From positions 124,001 to 188,000 of the forward strand of contig NZ_FOXW01000004.1 in assembly GCF_900115825.1 (NCBI RefSeq): a DNA stretch of 64,000 nt. Direction: 5' to 3'. A program made the position numbers and the translations under genes. The notes under the pieces are model-generated. The model was not told the origin of the DNA, did no database searches, and saw nothing but the letters and a program-made list of their open reading frames with translations. Shown piece by piece: positions 56,683 to 64,000 of the stretch; position 1 is the stretch's first letter; the number at the start of each line of letters is the position of its first letter. The DNA comes from Desemzia incerta (GTDB taxonomy: Bacteria > Bacillota > Bacilli > Lactobacillales > Carnobacteriaceae).

Positions 56683-56840
56683 GATAGAGGTCGCGAGGTT
56701 CATTAATCCTGCTGAGTGAGGCAACACTGTGAAGCAGAGCTAGGGGACATCGCCGAAACAAAATGATTCTTGCTTGAACATTTTGTTGGGTTGCAAATGA
56801 ACAATTTGTAAACTGTCTCAGCTATTGCTGAGTTGCGCTA
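56683..56840 (+). ncRNA. Lysine riboswitch (L-box) no. 2
   Basis: The ordered landmarks are GATAGAGGTCGCGAG, GAGTGAGGCAACACTGTGAAGC, AGCTAGGGGACATCGCCGAA, TTTTGTTGGGTTGCA, AACTGTCTCAGC and the closing GAGTTGCGCTA, matching the lysine aptamer. A terminator follows at 56874-56908. It controls the fused amino acid ABC transporter, which is thereby predicted to carry lysine. Confidence 0.92.
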
Positions 56841-56873
56841 TGCTTGTAAAAGGTTTGCCGACGTAAAGTCTTC

Positions 56874-56908
56874 AGCCATTTCCCAATCATGGACGATGGC
56901 TTTTTTTG
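56874..56908 (+). terminator. Expression-platform terminator of L-box no. 2
   Basis: AGCCAT (56874-56879) pairs with ATGGCT (56896-56901), with TTTTTTT after it. The short stem is extended by the interior CCAATCATGG dyad. Confidence 0.75.
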
Positions 56909-56957
56909 TACCTTTTTTTCTATCATTTGTTCAGACCTCGTGAAAGGAATGAGTCAT

Positions 56958-58571
56958 TTGAAAAAAAATATTTTACTTTTACTACTAAGTGTCATTTGCT
57001 TTGTCTCTTTAGCACAACCTCTAACGGTGAAAGCACAAGAACAAAGTCCTGATAATGAATTTCGGGTTGGTTTAGAAGCCAGTTATGCACCTTTTAATTG
57101 GACACAGACATCTCCAGATAACGGTGCTGTTCCTATTTTTGGAGAGGAAGGGTCTGCTTATGCTGGTGGATATGACGTTCAGATCGCGAAAAAAATCGCA
57201 GACGGATTAGGCAAAAAATTAGTCATTGTCAAAGTCCAATGGGATGGCCTGGTTCCTGCGTTGCAGTCTGGAACGATTGATGCCGTTATTGCCGGAATGT
57301 CTCCAACTGAAGAACGCCGTGAGCAAATCGACTTTACCGATGCCTATTATGAGTCAGATTTAGTGGTAGTCACTCGAAAAGACAGTCCATTTGCCGATGC
57401 ACGCAACCTGTCTGATCTTTCTAACGCAAAAATCACTGCCCAACAGAGTACGTTTCATTACACTGTTATTGATCAAATACCCGATGTACAAAAAGAACAA
57501 GCCATGAAAGATTTTTCGGCCATGCGTACTTCCCTTGCTTCAGGTGTCATTGACGGTTACGTTAGCGAACGTCCTGAAGGGATAACAGCTACTGGTGCTA
57601 ATCCAGACTTAACCATGGTGGAATTTGATGAGGGAGAAGGATTCCAAACCAATCCCGAAGACGTGCAAGTGGCTATTGGAATGCGTCAAGGAGATCCAGA
57701 TCTTGAACGAATCAATGAAATCATCGCAACCATTTCCGAAGATGAACGTACAGAATTAATGGACACTGCCATTAAAGAGCAACCTGCTGCAGTAGAAGAA
57801 GTACCTGATGGCGAAACTGCAGAATCTGATTCAGATGAAGGGTTGCTTAGTGATTTTAGAAACATTTTAGATGAATATGGTATCCTCTTTCTTCGTGGAA
57901 CAGGTCTGACTCTTTTTATCGCTGTATTTTCAACTATTGTTGGGTTGCTGATTGGATTGCTCATTGGTATTTTCCGTTCACTGCCCTCTGCTGAAAATCC
58001 ATTTAGCCGTTTCCTCCAAAAACTTGTGCATGGACTTTTGACTATCTATATTGAAGTCTTTCGTGGAACTCCCATGATCGTGCAAGCAATGGTCATTTAT
58101 TATGGAACGGCATTAGCCTTTGGTGTCTCTATGAACCGGACAGTTGCAGCGTTATTGATTGTGTCGATCAATACTGGAGCGTATATGTCTGAAATCGTCA
58201 GAGGGGGCATCTTCGCTGTTGACAAAGGTCAAACTGAAGCTGCTCAAGCCATTGGAATGACACATGGCCAAACAATGATCAAGGTTGTCCTTCCCCAAGT
58301 AATGCGGAATATCCTGCCGGCAACGGGTAATGAGATCATTATCAATATTAAAGACACGGCTGTTCTGAGTGTTATTAGTGTTGCTGACTTGTTCTTCCAA
58401 GGAACAACCGCTGCGGGTACTAACTACCAATACTTCCAGACTTTCACGATCGTTGGTGTTATCTATCTTGTCTTAACGATTTCAGCAACTCAGCTCTTAC
58501 GTCTGGTCGAACGAAAAATGGATGGTCCAAGTGAATATGCCATGCTTGATGAATTAAATCCTGAGGAATAA
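56958..58571 (+). CDS. Amino acid ABC transporter fused substrate-binding protein and permease (predicted lysine)
   Basis: A 537-residue fusion protein. A signal-like N-terminus (KKNILLLLLSVICFVSLAQPLTVKA) is followed by an SBP family 3 domain (about residues 35-280, FRVGLEASYAPFNW and IDAVIAGMSPTEERREQIDFTD) and a His/polar amino acid permease domain (about 310-525) with the EAA loop GQTEAAQAIGMTHGQTM. This fused GlnP-like design is usual in Lactobacillales. TTG 56958 is preferred because AAAGGA lies 9 nt before it; an ATG 9 bp earlier touches that site. The L-box upstream predicts lysine as substrate. Confidence 0.9.
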   Translation: MKKNILLLLLSVICFVSLAQPLTVKAQEQSPDNEFRVGLEASYAPFNWTQTSPDNGAVPIFGEEGSAYAGGYDVQIAKKIADGLGKKLVIVKVQWDGLVPALQSGTIDAVIAGMSPTEERREQIDFTDAYYESDLVVVTRKDSPFADARNLSDLSNAKITAQQSTFHYTVIDQIPDVQKEQAMKDFSAMRTSLASGVIDGYVSERPEGITATGANPDLTMVEFDEGEGFQTNPEDVQVAIGMRQGDPDLERINEIIATISEDERTELMDTAIKEQPAAVEEVPDGETAESDSDEGLLSDFRNILDEYGILFLRGTGLTLFIAVFSTIVGLLIGLLIGIFRSLPSAENPFSRFLQKLVHGLLTIYIEVFRGTPMIVQAMVIYYGTALAFGVSMNRTVAALLIVSINTGAYMSEIVRGGIFAVDKGQTEAAQAIGMTHGQTMIKVVLPQVMRNILPATGNEIIINIKDTAVLSVISVADLFFQGTTAAGTNYQYFQTFTIVGVIYLVLTISATQLLRLVERKMDGPSEYAMLDELNPEE

Positions 58572-58583
58572 GGAGGTCTTCTC

Positions 58584-59318
58584 GTGTCAGCAACTATTGA
58601 AATTAATCATTTAAAAAAGAATTTTGGAAAAAATGAAGTCTTAAAAGATATCAGCCTTTCCGTTACTAAAGGGGAAGTTGTTACTATTATCGGCTCTTCC
58701 GGATCAGGAAAATCTACACTGCTTCGCTGCATAAATTTATTAGAAAAACCAACCAGCGGAGAAATCATTTATAAAGGTGAAAATGTTCTGAAAAAAGGAT
58801 ACAGTTTGCCAAAATACCGTAAAAATCTGGGTATGGTATTCCAATCTTTCAACTTGTTCAATAACATGAACGTTTTAGAGAACTGTGTCACTGGACAAGT
58901 AACTGTATTGAAAAGAGATCGTGAGGAAGCAGAAAAAATTGCTCAAGAAAACCTGCAACTAGTTGATATGGAAAGATACGTCAATGCTAAACCGAATCAA
59001 CTTTCTGGGGGACAAAAACAGCGTGTAGCTATTGCACGAGCTTTGTCTATGAATCCAGACGTTATGCTGTTTGATGAACCGACTTCTGCTTTGGATCCAG
59101 AAATCGTCGGAGAAGTTTTGAAAACTATGAAACACTTAGCAGAAACAGGTTTGACGATGGTCATCGTCACGCATGAAATGGGTTTTGCAAAAGAAGTTTC
59201 TGACCGCGTGATCTTCATGGATAAAGGCGTTATCGCTGAATCTGGAACTCCTGAAGAAATTTTCAATCATCCTAAAGAAGAACGTACGAAAGCCTTTCTG
59301 TCTCGAGTATTGAACTAG
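58584..59318 (+). CDS. Amino acid ABC transporter ATPase
   Basis: A 244-residue ATPase of the polar amino acid uptake family (GlnQ/HisP-like). Walker A is GSSGSGKST near residue 37, the Q-loop VFQSFNLF, the signature [15 protein letters not shown] near 136 and Walker [15 protein letters not shown]. It starts at GTG after GGAGG, 12 bp behind the fused permease gene, and completes the predicted lysine importer. Confidence 0.95.
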   Translation: MSATIEINHLKKNFGKNEVLKDISLSVTKGEVVTIIGSSGSGKSTLLRCINLLEKPTSGEIIYKGENVLKKGYSLPKYRKNLGMVFQSFNLFNNMNVLENCVTGQVTVLKRDREEAEKIAQENLQLVDMERYVNAKPNQLSGGQKQRVAIARALSMNPDVMLFDEPTSALDPEIVGEVLKTMKHLAETGLTMVIVTHEMGFAKEVSDRVIFMDKGVIAESGTPEEIFNHPKEERTKAFLSRVLN

Positions 59319-59427
59319 CTTTAGCATTGCATTTAATATTGTTTTTTTAACGTAAGTTTTAAACGACGAGGTTCAAGGAGCTCTTGCCGATAATCTGATG
59401 GTCTTGAAATTTTATCGTTTAACCCAT

Positions 59428-59483
59428 AGAAGAGTCCCATACAGTAAGCATTCTATGCTCTGTCTGTATGGGACTCTTCTTTT
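59428..59483 (+). terminator. Terminator of the predicted lysine ABC transporter
   Basis: AGAAGAGTCCCATACAG (59428-59444) pairs with CTGTATGGGACTCTTCT (59464-59480), followed by TTTT. Confidence 0.9.
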
Positions 59484-59582
59484 ATTTGCTGGTTTAGGTA
59501 TTGCGGAATCTGCGAGCACGCTTTCCGTCCCCTTTTTGAGGATTTTGATGCCTTTTAGGAACGCAAACCATTTGAGCATACC

Positions 59583-60737
59583 TTACTGCTCTTCTGCTTT
59601 AGGTAAACGAGAAAGGAAAAGCTCCAATCTGTCCATCGCTTCTTCTAAAACGTTCCTGTCGACACAAAAACTGATTCGTACATAATCATCTGCTTCAAAA
59701 TAGCTGCCTGGAATCAAAGCTACTCCTTGATCAAGAACTAATTGTTTACAAAATTCATAGGAAGTCATCCCATATTTTTTGATCGATGGCAGTATGTAAA
59801 AAGTACCGTCTGGCAATTCCACGTCCACGCCCATAGCTCTCAAACGGTCATAAACATAATCTCTCCGTAAGCGGTAAGAATCCAGCATCTCTTTCACATC
59901 GTAATCCAGTGCAGCTATAGCGGCATCTTGAATGAAGGTGTTGACGCATGAAAGCACATATTGGTGAATTTTGAGGGCTTCTTCAATAAATTCCTGATCC
60001 GCTATTAAGTATCCGATACGCCAACCAGTCATAGCGTATGGTTTCGAGAAACTTTGACACGTGATGATATATTTTTTGATATCCGTATATTGCGATAATG
60101 GCTTAGGTAACTCAGTAAACACTAATTGATTGTAAACTTCATCGCTGATCACAAAAAGCTCATGTTTCTTCACAGCTTCATAGATTACTTTTAGTGAAGA
60201 AGCATCCAGCATCGTTCCTGTGGGGTTGTTTGGAGTATTGATGATAATAGCTTTAGTCTTAGGAGTGATCACTGCTTCCAGCATTTCTTCAGACAGTTGA
60301 AATTGGTTCTCAGAAGTATCGATAGAGACGCATACTCCTCTATTCATTTGAATCAATTGCCGATATAAAGGAAAAGCGGGTTGTAAAATAATCACTTCTT
60401 CTCCAGGATTCAATAGAGTCGCTAAAGCCGTTGAAATAGCTTCTGTAGAACCAACTGTGATCATGACTTCTTCTGGTGAATAATCTACGCGATTCGTTTT
60501 TTTCTCAAATGCACAAATGGCTTCTCTTAGTTCAAGGCTTCCTTGAGCTGATGAATAGCGTGTTTGGTTTCTATTTAAAGAATCGATTGCCGCTTCTTTT
60601 ATAGATTCTGGTGTTGGAAAATCTGGTTCTCCTAAAGTTAGGAACAGTGAAGCCTGATTATCTACTGCATATTGGTTGAATGCCCGTATTTCGCTTGTTT
60701 GCAATTGAAGGACGTCTTTATTCAATAGTTCTTTCAT
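59583..60737 (-). CDS. patA: PLP-dependent aminotransferase, PatA-like (predicted N-acetyl-LL-diaminopimelate aminotransferase)
   Basis: A 384-residue class I/II aminotransferase. The PLP lysine is in CQSFSKPYAMTGWRIGY near residue 230; the substrate region IINTPNNPTGTML and the N-terminal LGEPDFPTPESIKEAA are typical. ATG 60737 follows AAAGGAG, whereas the longer frame adds 41 unrelated residues. It is divergent from the L-box-controlled dapF-dapD pair. In the acetylase branch of lysine synthesis an aminotransferase of this family acts after DapD, so PatA function is likely though not certain. Confidence 0.87.
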   Translation of the reverse strand: MKELLNKDVLQLQTSEIRAFNQYAVDNQASLFLTLGEPDFPTPESIKEAAIDSLNRNQTRYSSAQGSLELREAICAFEKKTNRVDYSPEEVMITVGSTEAISTALATLLNPGEEVIILQPAFPLYRQLIQMNRGVCVSIDTSENQFQLSEEMLEAVITPKTKAIIINTPNNPTGTMLDASSLKVIYEAVKKHELFVISDEVYNQLVFTELPKPLSQYTDIKKYIITCQSFSKPYAMTGWRIGYLIADQEFIEEALKIHQYVLSCVNTFIQDAAIAALDYDVKEMLDSYRLRRDYVYDRLRAMGVDVELPDGTFYILPSIKKYGMTSYEFCKQLVLDQGVALIPGSYFEADDYVRISFCVDRNVLEEAMDRLELFLSRLPKAEEQ

Positions 60738-60887
60738 TCGATCACTCCTTTTTCTTATGAAAAAAAGTGTACCAGTTTGCAGAAAAAAAACAATCTTTAA
60801 TTTTTTCTTTTTTGACAAATAGACAAAGAAAACATTTAGTGGTAAGATATAAAAAATCAAAAACGTAAATTAAAAATTGAATAGAGG

Positions 60888-61046
60888 TAGCAATGTAGAT
60901 GAGTACTACACCAGAGAAGGCATTCTGTGACGGTGTACGAAAGGCAGCCATTGCCGAACGATAAAGATCGGCGGATCTTTTTTCGTGGGGATATAGGGAA
61001 TACCTATGTCACTCCTGCTGGAACAGCAGAGGCGCTATTATATGTC
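60888..61046 (+). ncRNA. Lysine riboswitch (L-box) no. 3
   Basis: Landmarks in order: ATAGAGGTAGCAATG, GATGAGTA, GAGAAGGCATTCTGTGACGG, CATTGCCGAACGATAAAGATC, TTTCGTGGGGATATAGG, CCTATGTCACTC and the closing GAGGCGCTATTA. The terminator at 61069-61095 completes it. It controls dapF-dapD, so biosynthesis is shut off by lysine. Confidence 0.93.
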
Positions 61047-61068
61047 TGCAAAACAATTGCATACATTT

Positions 61069-61095
61069 AAGACGCCAGCAATGGGGTCTTTTTTT
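61069..61095 (+). terminator. Expression-platform terminator of L-box no. 3
   Basis: AAGACGCC pairs with GGGGTCTT (one G-T pair), followed by T7, just before dapF. Confidence 0.85.
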
Positions 61096-61129
61096 GTTGC
61101 TTGGAAAAAAATATAAAAGGGGTTTTGGT

Positions 61130-61915
61130 ATGTCGACTTATAAATACAACGGTTGCGGCAATACTTTTGTGATCCGTGATTTTGAAGATGGAATGAATTA
61201 TGCTGAGGAAGCTACTGTTTTATGCAGTTCAGAACAATTTGATACAGATGGGCTTATTGTCGTCAAACAAAACCCTTTGGAGATGCTGCTGTTCAATCGT
61301 GACGGCTCTCAAGCTCCGATGTGCGGCAACGGAATTCGTTGTTTTGCCAAATACGTTCTGGACAAAGGTTTGTCTGCAGAAAACCAATTTGCTGTCCAAA
61401 CCTTGGCGGGCGAAATGACCGTAGACATCCTCCAACATGAGCCCTTCTATTGCGAAGTCAATATTGGCCGGCCTGATTATTCAAATGAAGCTTTTGGAGC
61501 TGCGGATGATGCTTCTTACGTCAATCGAACGATTTATATTGATGGGAAAGAGATTACATTCACTAGTTTATTTATGGGAACTGTACATACGGTTGTTTTT
61601 GTAGAAGATGCACCGGCTATGCTGGAATCCGATTTAGGCGAAAAGCTTTGTCACCACCCTTTATTTGCACAGCAAACCAACGTTAATTTTGTACAGGTGT
61701 TGAATCAAGAAGAACTGATCGTGCGGACTTTTGAGCGCGGTGTCGGCTGGACATTGGCTTGCGGGACTGGATGTAGTGCCAGCTTCGTCGTAGCCAGAGA
61801 CGCAGGTCTCGTAAAAGATAAGGTGACTGTACATTTAGAACAAGGGGCATTGACCATTTCTGGAACAGAAGATGTTTATATGAACGGTCCAGCTGTATTT
61901 GAATACAAGAAATAA
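61130..61915 (+). CDS. dapF: Diaminopimelate epimerase
   Basis: A 261-residue enzyme converting LL- to meso-diaminopimelate. The two catalytic cysteines are C65 in PMCGNGIRCFAKY and C211 in LACGTGCSAS. The N-terminus is YKYNGCGNTFVI, where the usual YxKxHGLGND-like start is modified. ATG 61130 follows AAAAGGGG, 9 nt upstream; the longer frame lies in the terminator tail. It is 42 bp ahead of dapD and under L-box control. Confidence 0.95.
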   Translation: MSTYKYNGCGNTFVIRDFEDGMNYAEEATVLCSSEQFDTDGLIVVKQNPLEMLLFNRDGSQAPMCGNGIRCFAKYVLDKGLSAENQFAVQTLAGEMTVDILQHEPFYCEVNIGRPDYSNEAFGAADDASYVNRTIYIDGKEITFTSLFMGTVHTVVFVEDAPAMLESDLGEKLCHHPLFAQQTNVNFVQVLNQEELIVRTFERGVGWTLACGTGCSASFVVARDAGLVKDKVTVHLEQGALTISGTEDVYMNGPAVFEYKK

Positions 61916-61957
61916 TTTTAGCAAAATATTCTTTAACCCACTAGGAGGACATTTCCC

Positions 61958-62653
61958 ATGAACGCACAAGACATTATTCTATTTATCCAACAAGCTAAAA
62001 AACAGACACCGGTAAAAGCTCATATCAACCTGACCGAGTCTATTGATTTCCCGAACTGTAAAGTATTTGGAGAAGGACTCTCTAAAGTTGTTTTCGGAGA
62101 TTATGAAGATTTGAAGGTCATTCTTGAACTAAATAAAGAGTACATCAGTGATGTAGAATTGGAATACGATCGTAGAAACAGCGCTGTTCCTCTTCTTGAC
62201 ACTACCGACATAAATGCCCGCATAGAACCCGGAGCTATCATCCGAGACCAAGTGGAAATCCACGATCATGCTGTGATCATGATGGGAGCGGTCATCAATA
62301 TTGGTGCTGTCATCGGTGAAAAAAGCATGATCGATATGGGAGCTGTTCTTGGCGGTCGAGCTATTGTTGGTAAAAATTGCCATATCGGTGCTGGTGCTGT
62401 TTTAGCCGGTGTTGTCGAACCTGCTTCAGCCACTCCTGTAGTAGTCGAAGACGACGTTTTGATTGGCGCTAATGCTGTTGTTATTGAGGGCGTTCGAATC
62501 GGTAAAGGAAGTGTTGTCGCTGCTGGTGCTGTTGTTATTGAAGACGTTCCAGAAAACGTCGTAGTTGGCGGCATCCCTGCTCGTATCCTGAAGGAAAAAG
62601 ATGAAAAAACAACCCATAACACGGAATTAATCGCTGCCTTACGTGAGTTGTAA
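61958..62653 (+). CDS. dapD: Tetrahydrodipicolinate N-acetyltransferase (DapH type)
   Basis: A 231-residue left-handed beta-helix acyltransferase that acetylates tetrahydrodipicolinate in lysine and meso-DAP synthesis. After an N-terminal alpha/beta cap (residues 1-85), hexapeptide repeats run from about 88 to 205 ([32 protein letters not shown] region, landmark [17 protein letters not shown]). AGGAGG lies about 8 nt upstream of the ATG. It defines the acetylated DAP branch, in line with the neighbouring PatA-like enzyme. Confidence 0.95.
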   Translation: MNAQDIILFIQQAKKQTPVKAHINLTESIDFPNCKVFGEGLSKVVFGDYEDLKVILELNKEYISDVELEYDRRNSAVPLLDTTDINARIEPGAIIRDQVEIHDHAVIMMGAVINIGAVIGEKSMIDMGAVLGGRAIVGKNCHIGAGAVLAGVVEPASATPVVVEDDVLIGANAVVIEGVRIGKGSVVAAGAVVIEDVPENVVVGGIPARILKEKDEKTTHNTELIAALREL

Positions 62654-62784
62654 AATCATTTTCTCGTTTTAAAAAAATTTGTTGCTGTTAAATAATGCGG
62701 GTTTTCTAAAAATAAAATCTCTCTATTTAAATGAAAAATTCAGCTTTAATTATGGTATACTTTAAAAATCAGTGTGTAACGATA

Positions 62785-62825
62785 AACGGAAAGCCATCTG
62801 AATCAGGGCTTTCCGTTTTTTTTGT
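62785..62825 (+). terminator. Terminator between dapD and the DUF2798 gene
   Basis: ACGGAAAGCC pairs with GGCTTTCCGT, followed by T8. A TATACT box at 62757-62762 just upstream also makes it possible that this is an attenuator of the next gene's own transcript. Confidence 0.85.
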
Positions 62826-62894
62826 TATCTTCCATCTTTAGATGTTTTTATATACAACGCTTACCATCTGAAAAAAAATTTTGGAGCTGATACT

Positions 62895-63392
62895 ATGAAA
62901 GAAGAAACAAGAATGCCTCAAAACGGAAAAGAATTTATTTTATTTTTAGCTGTAATCTCAATTATTTCCGTCAACACTATTGCGCCATTGATCATGGCTT
63001 TACAATTTGGATTTACTAAAGCCGTTTATCTGCAGACATTGAAAACTATTCCATTCATGTGGATTATTGTCGTACTGATCGTCCCTTTTATTGTTGAACC
63101 TATTGTAAATAATTTGATGCCGAAATTCACTCAACCTACTGATAGTTTTAATGCTGCAACGTTGTTCCATATCTTTTTCAGCGTTTTAATCATGTCTATC
63201 TTATTGACTGTTATTGGTACTTGGGTAGGAACAAGAACCATTTCTATGGAACCAATCAAAACTTTCTTCTATAATTGGCCGCGAAATTTCACGATCGCCT
63301 TTTTCATTGAGCTAGTAGTCGCTCAACCTTTGGCTCGTTTAGCGATGATTTTGATCCATAAACAACGAGCAAATAAAACGGTAAATTCTTAA
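62895..63392 (+). CDS. DUF2798 membrane protein
   Basis: A 165-residue protein with four membrane segments arranged as two related halves (TLKTIPFMWIIVVLIVPFIVEPIVNNLM and FFYNWPRNFTIAFFIELVVAQPLARLAM; landmarks KTIPFMWIIV and NWPRNFTIAFF). This duplicated arrangement fits DUF2798, which has no known function. A weak ribosome site (TTTGGAG) lies 12 nt upstream. It is monocistronic and ends at a terminator. Confidence 0.82.
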   Translation: MKEETRMPQNGKEFILFLAVISIISVNTIAPLIMALQFGFTKAVYLQTLKTIPFMWIIVVLIVPFIVEPIVNNLMPKFTQPTDSFNAATLFHIFFSVLIMSILLTVIGTWVGTRTISMEPIKTFFYNWPRNFTIAFFIELVVAQPLARLAMILIHKQRANKTVNS

Positions 63393-63410
63393 TTTGAGCT
63401 TTAAAAATAG

Positions 63411-63455
63411 AAAATCAACCTTTACGAGTCTTTTTTCGTAAAGGTTGGTTTTTTA
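63411..63455 (+). terminator. Terminator after the DUF2798 gene
   Basis: AATCAACCTTTACGA pairs with TCGTAAAGGTTGGTT (one G-T pair), followed by T6. Confidence 0.9.
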
Positions 63456-63558
63456 TTTTCTAACGAATCCTAAGGTTTTTTGTTTTTAAAGTAAGGTTTT
63501 CTGTGTTACAAAGAAGCAAAGATACCTTAAAACAATCAATAAAAAGGAGATTGAGGAA

Positions 63559-64000
63559 ATGAAAAAGAACTTTGATAGTGTTGTGATTGGGAGCGGTGTT
63601 GCTGGACGGGGAGCTGCTTCCAGTTTAGCCGCTGCCGGGAAAAAAGTTGCTATTGTAGAAGAAGACTTATGGGGAGGAACCTGTCCAAATAGAGGCTGTG
63701 ATCCGAAAAAAGTACTGCTTTCTGCAGTCGAAGCTAGAGACGCAGCACTGCAATTAAAAGAAAAAGGATTGCATACTGTTCCTGAAGTCAACTGGCCAGA
63801 TTTAATGGCTTTTAAAGAAACGTTTACTCGTCCAGTACCTGAACAAACGAAAGACAGTCTCCAATCCTCTGGAGTAACTACTTTTTTCGGCAATGCATCA
63901 TTTACTCCGAAACAAACCTTACAGGTAAATGAAGATGAACTAGAAGCTGAACAGTTTATCATCGCAACTGGAGCCCGCCCCTCTTTTCTCGATATTGAAG
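63559..64000 (+). CDS. FAD-dependent pyridine nucleotide-disulfide oxidoreductase (3' truncated)
   Basis: The first 147 residues of a flavoprotein of the glutathione reductase/mercuric reductase family; the gene runs off the right edge. The FAD-binding GxGxxG is VVIGSGVAGRGAAS at residues 7-20 and the redox-active disulfide is GGTCPNRGCDPKK (CxxxxC) near residues 40-52, followed by IIATGARPS near 135. GAGG lies 6 nt before the ATG at 63559. It is an active-type member; substrate (glutathione, mycothiol analogue, metal or other) is not resolvable from this part. Confidence 0.92.
   Translation, partial: MKKNFDSVVIGSGVAGRGAASSLAAAGKKVAIVEEDLWGGTCPNRGCDPKKVLLSAVEARDAALQLKEKGLHTVPEVNWPDLMAFKETFTRPVPEQTKDSLQSSGVTTFFGNASFTPKQTLQVNEDELEAEQFIIATGARPSFLDIE

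Noticed and set aside
63486-63962. 158-residue minus-strand frame at the right end
   Set aside because: It is antisense to the flavoprotein disulfide reductase, whose FAD and CxxxxC motifs are unmistakable.

Overview
The window reads as chromosomal DNA of a low-GC Gram-positive lactic acid bacterium, most likely Carnobacteriaceae (Carnobacterium or a close relative). The basis is AT-rich coding sequence with strong GGAGG ribosome sites, T-box and L-box leaders, PTS-linked glycerol, dihydroxyacetone and maltose metabolism, and an enterococcal-type maltose locus. The genus is inferred from gene content, not proven. About 60 protein genes (two cut by the window ends), one multi-lesion pseudogene, one T-box, three lysine riboswitches and several unusual families of intergenic palindromic repeats can be supported.

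Layout. 1-1.5 kb: end of a sugar ABC permease and a 249-bp tandem repeat array. 1.5-8.4 kb: flavin monooxygenase-like gene, metallo-hydrolase, a GntR-controlled ABC exporter operon, and tyrS behind a T-box. 8.4-15.8 kb: palindromic repeats, acetyltransferase, amidase, NAD(P)-binding protein, a self-contained XRE regulator/membrane protein pair, IclR regulator, a quinone-reductase-like protein with a small companion, and a DUF protein. 16-24.6 kb: three-carbon metabolism: dhaKLM, a CLC-type (probably fluoride) transporter, a dead GPH sugar symporter, glpF, glpK and class I aldolase. 24.7-34.3 kb: CDF metal transporter, serine-less beta-lactamase-like protein, cutC, NlpC/P60-like protein, guanylate-kinase-like protein, guaC, epimerase, birA-bioY. 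34.5-41 kb: L-box-controlled NhaC-type transporter (predicted lysine), a membrane protein, PopT-like DUF368 protein, type I pullulanase. 41.5-49.3 kb: complete maltose module. 49.8-56.1 kb: oppABCDF. 56.7-62.7 kb: lysine block with two more L-boxes (fused-permease amino acid ABC transporter; dapF-dapD; divergent patA-like aminotransferase). 62.9-64 kb: DUF2798 protein and the start of a flavoprotein disulfide reductase.

How the genes work together. The maltose module takes maltose in by PTS (malT), dephosphorylates maltose 6'-phosphate (mapP), splits maltose by phosphorolysis (mapA) and feeds beta-glucose 1-phosphate through pgmB, with a mutarotase and a LacI repressor; pullulanase may supply maltodextrins. 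The glycerol genes allow uptake and phosphorylation, and dhaKLM phosphorylates dihydroxyacetone with PTS phosphate, but no glycerol 3-phosphate oxidase or glycerol dehydrogenase is here. Lysine supply is controlled as a regulon by three separate L-boxes covering two unrelated transporters and the acetyl-DAP pathway.

The least expected content is the intergenic repeats: (A) a 249-bp tandem array with one internally deleted copy; (B) 45-bp hairpins repeated at an exact 52-bp period in arrays of 3, 3, 2 and 1; (C) about 120-bp composite hairpins with conserved flanks but unrelated inner stems, placed directly at gene stop codons in the gene's orientation.
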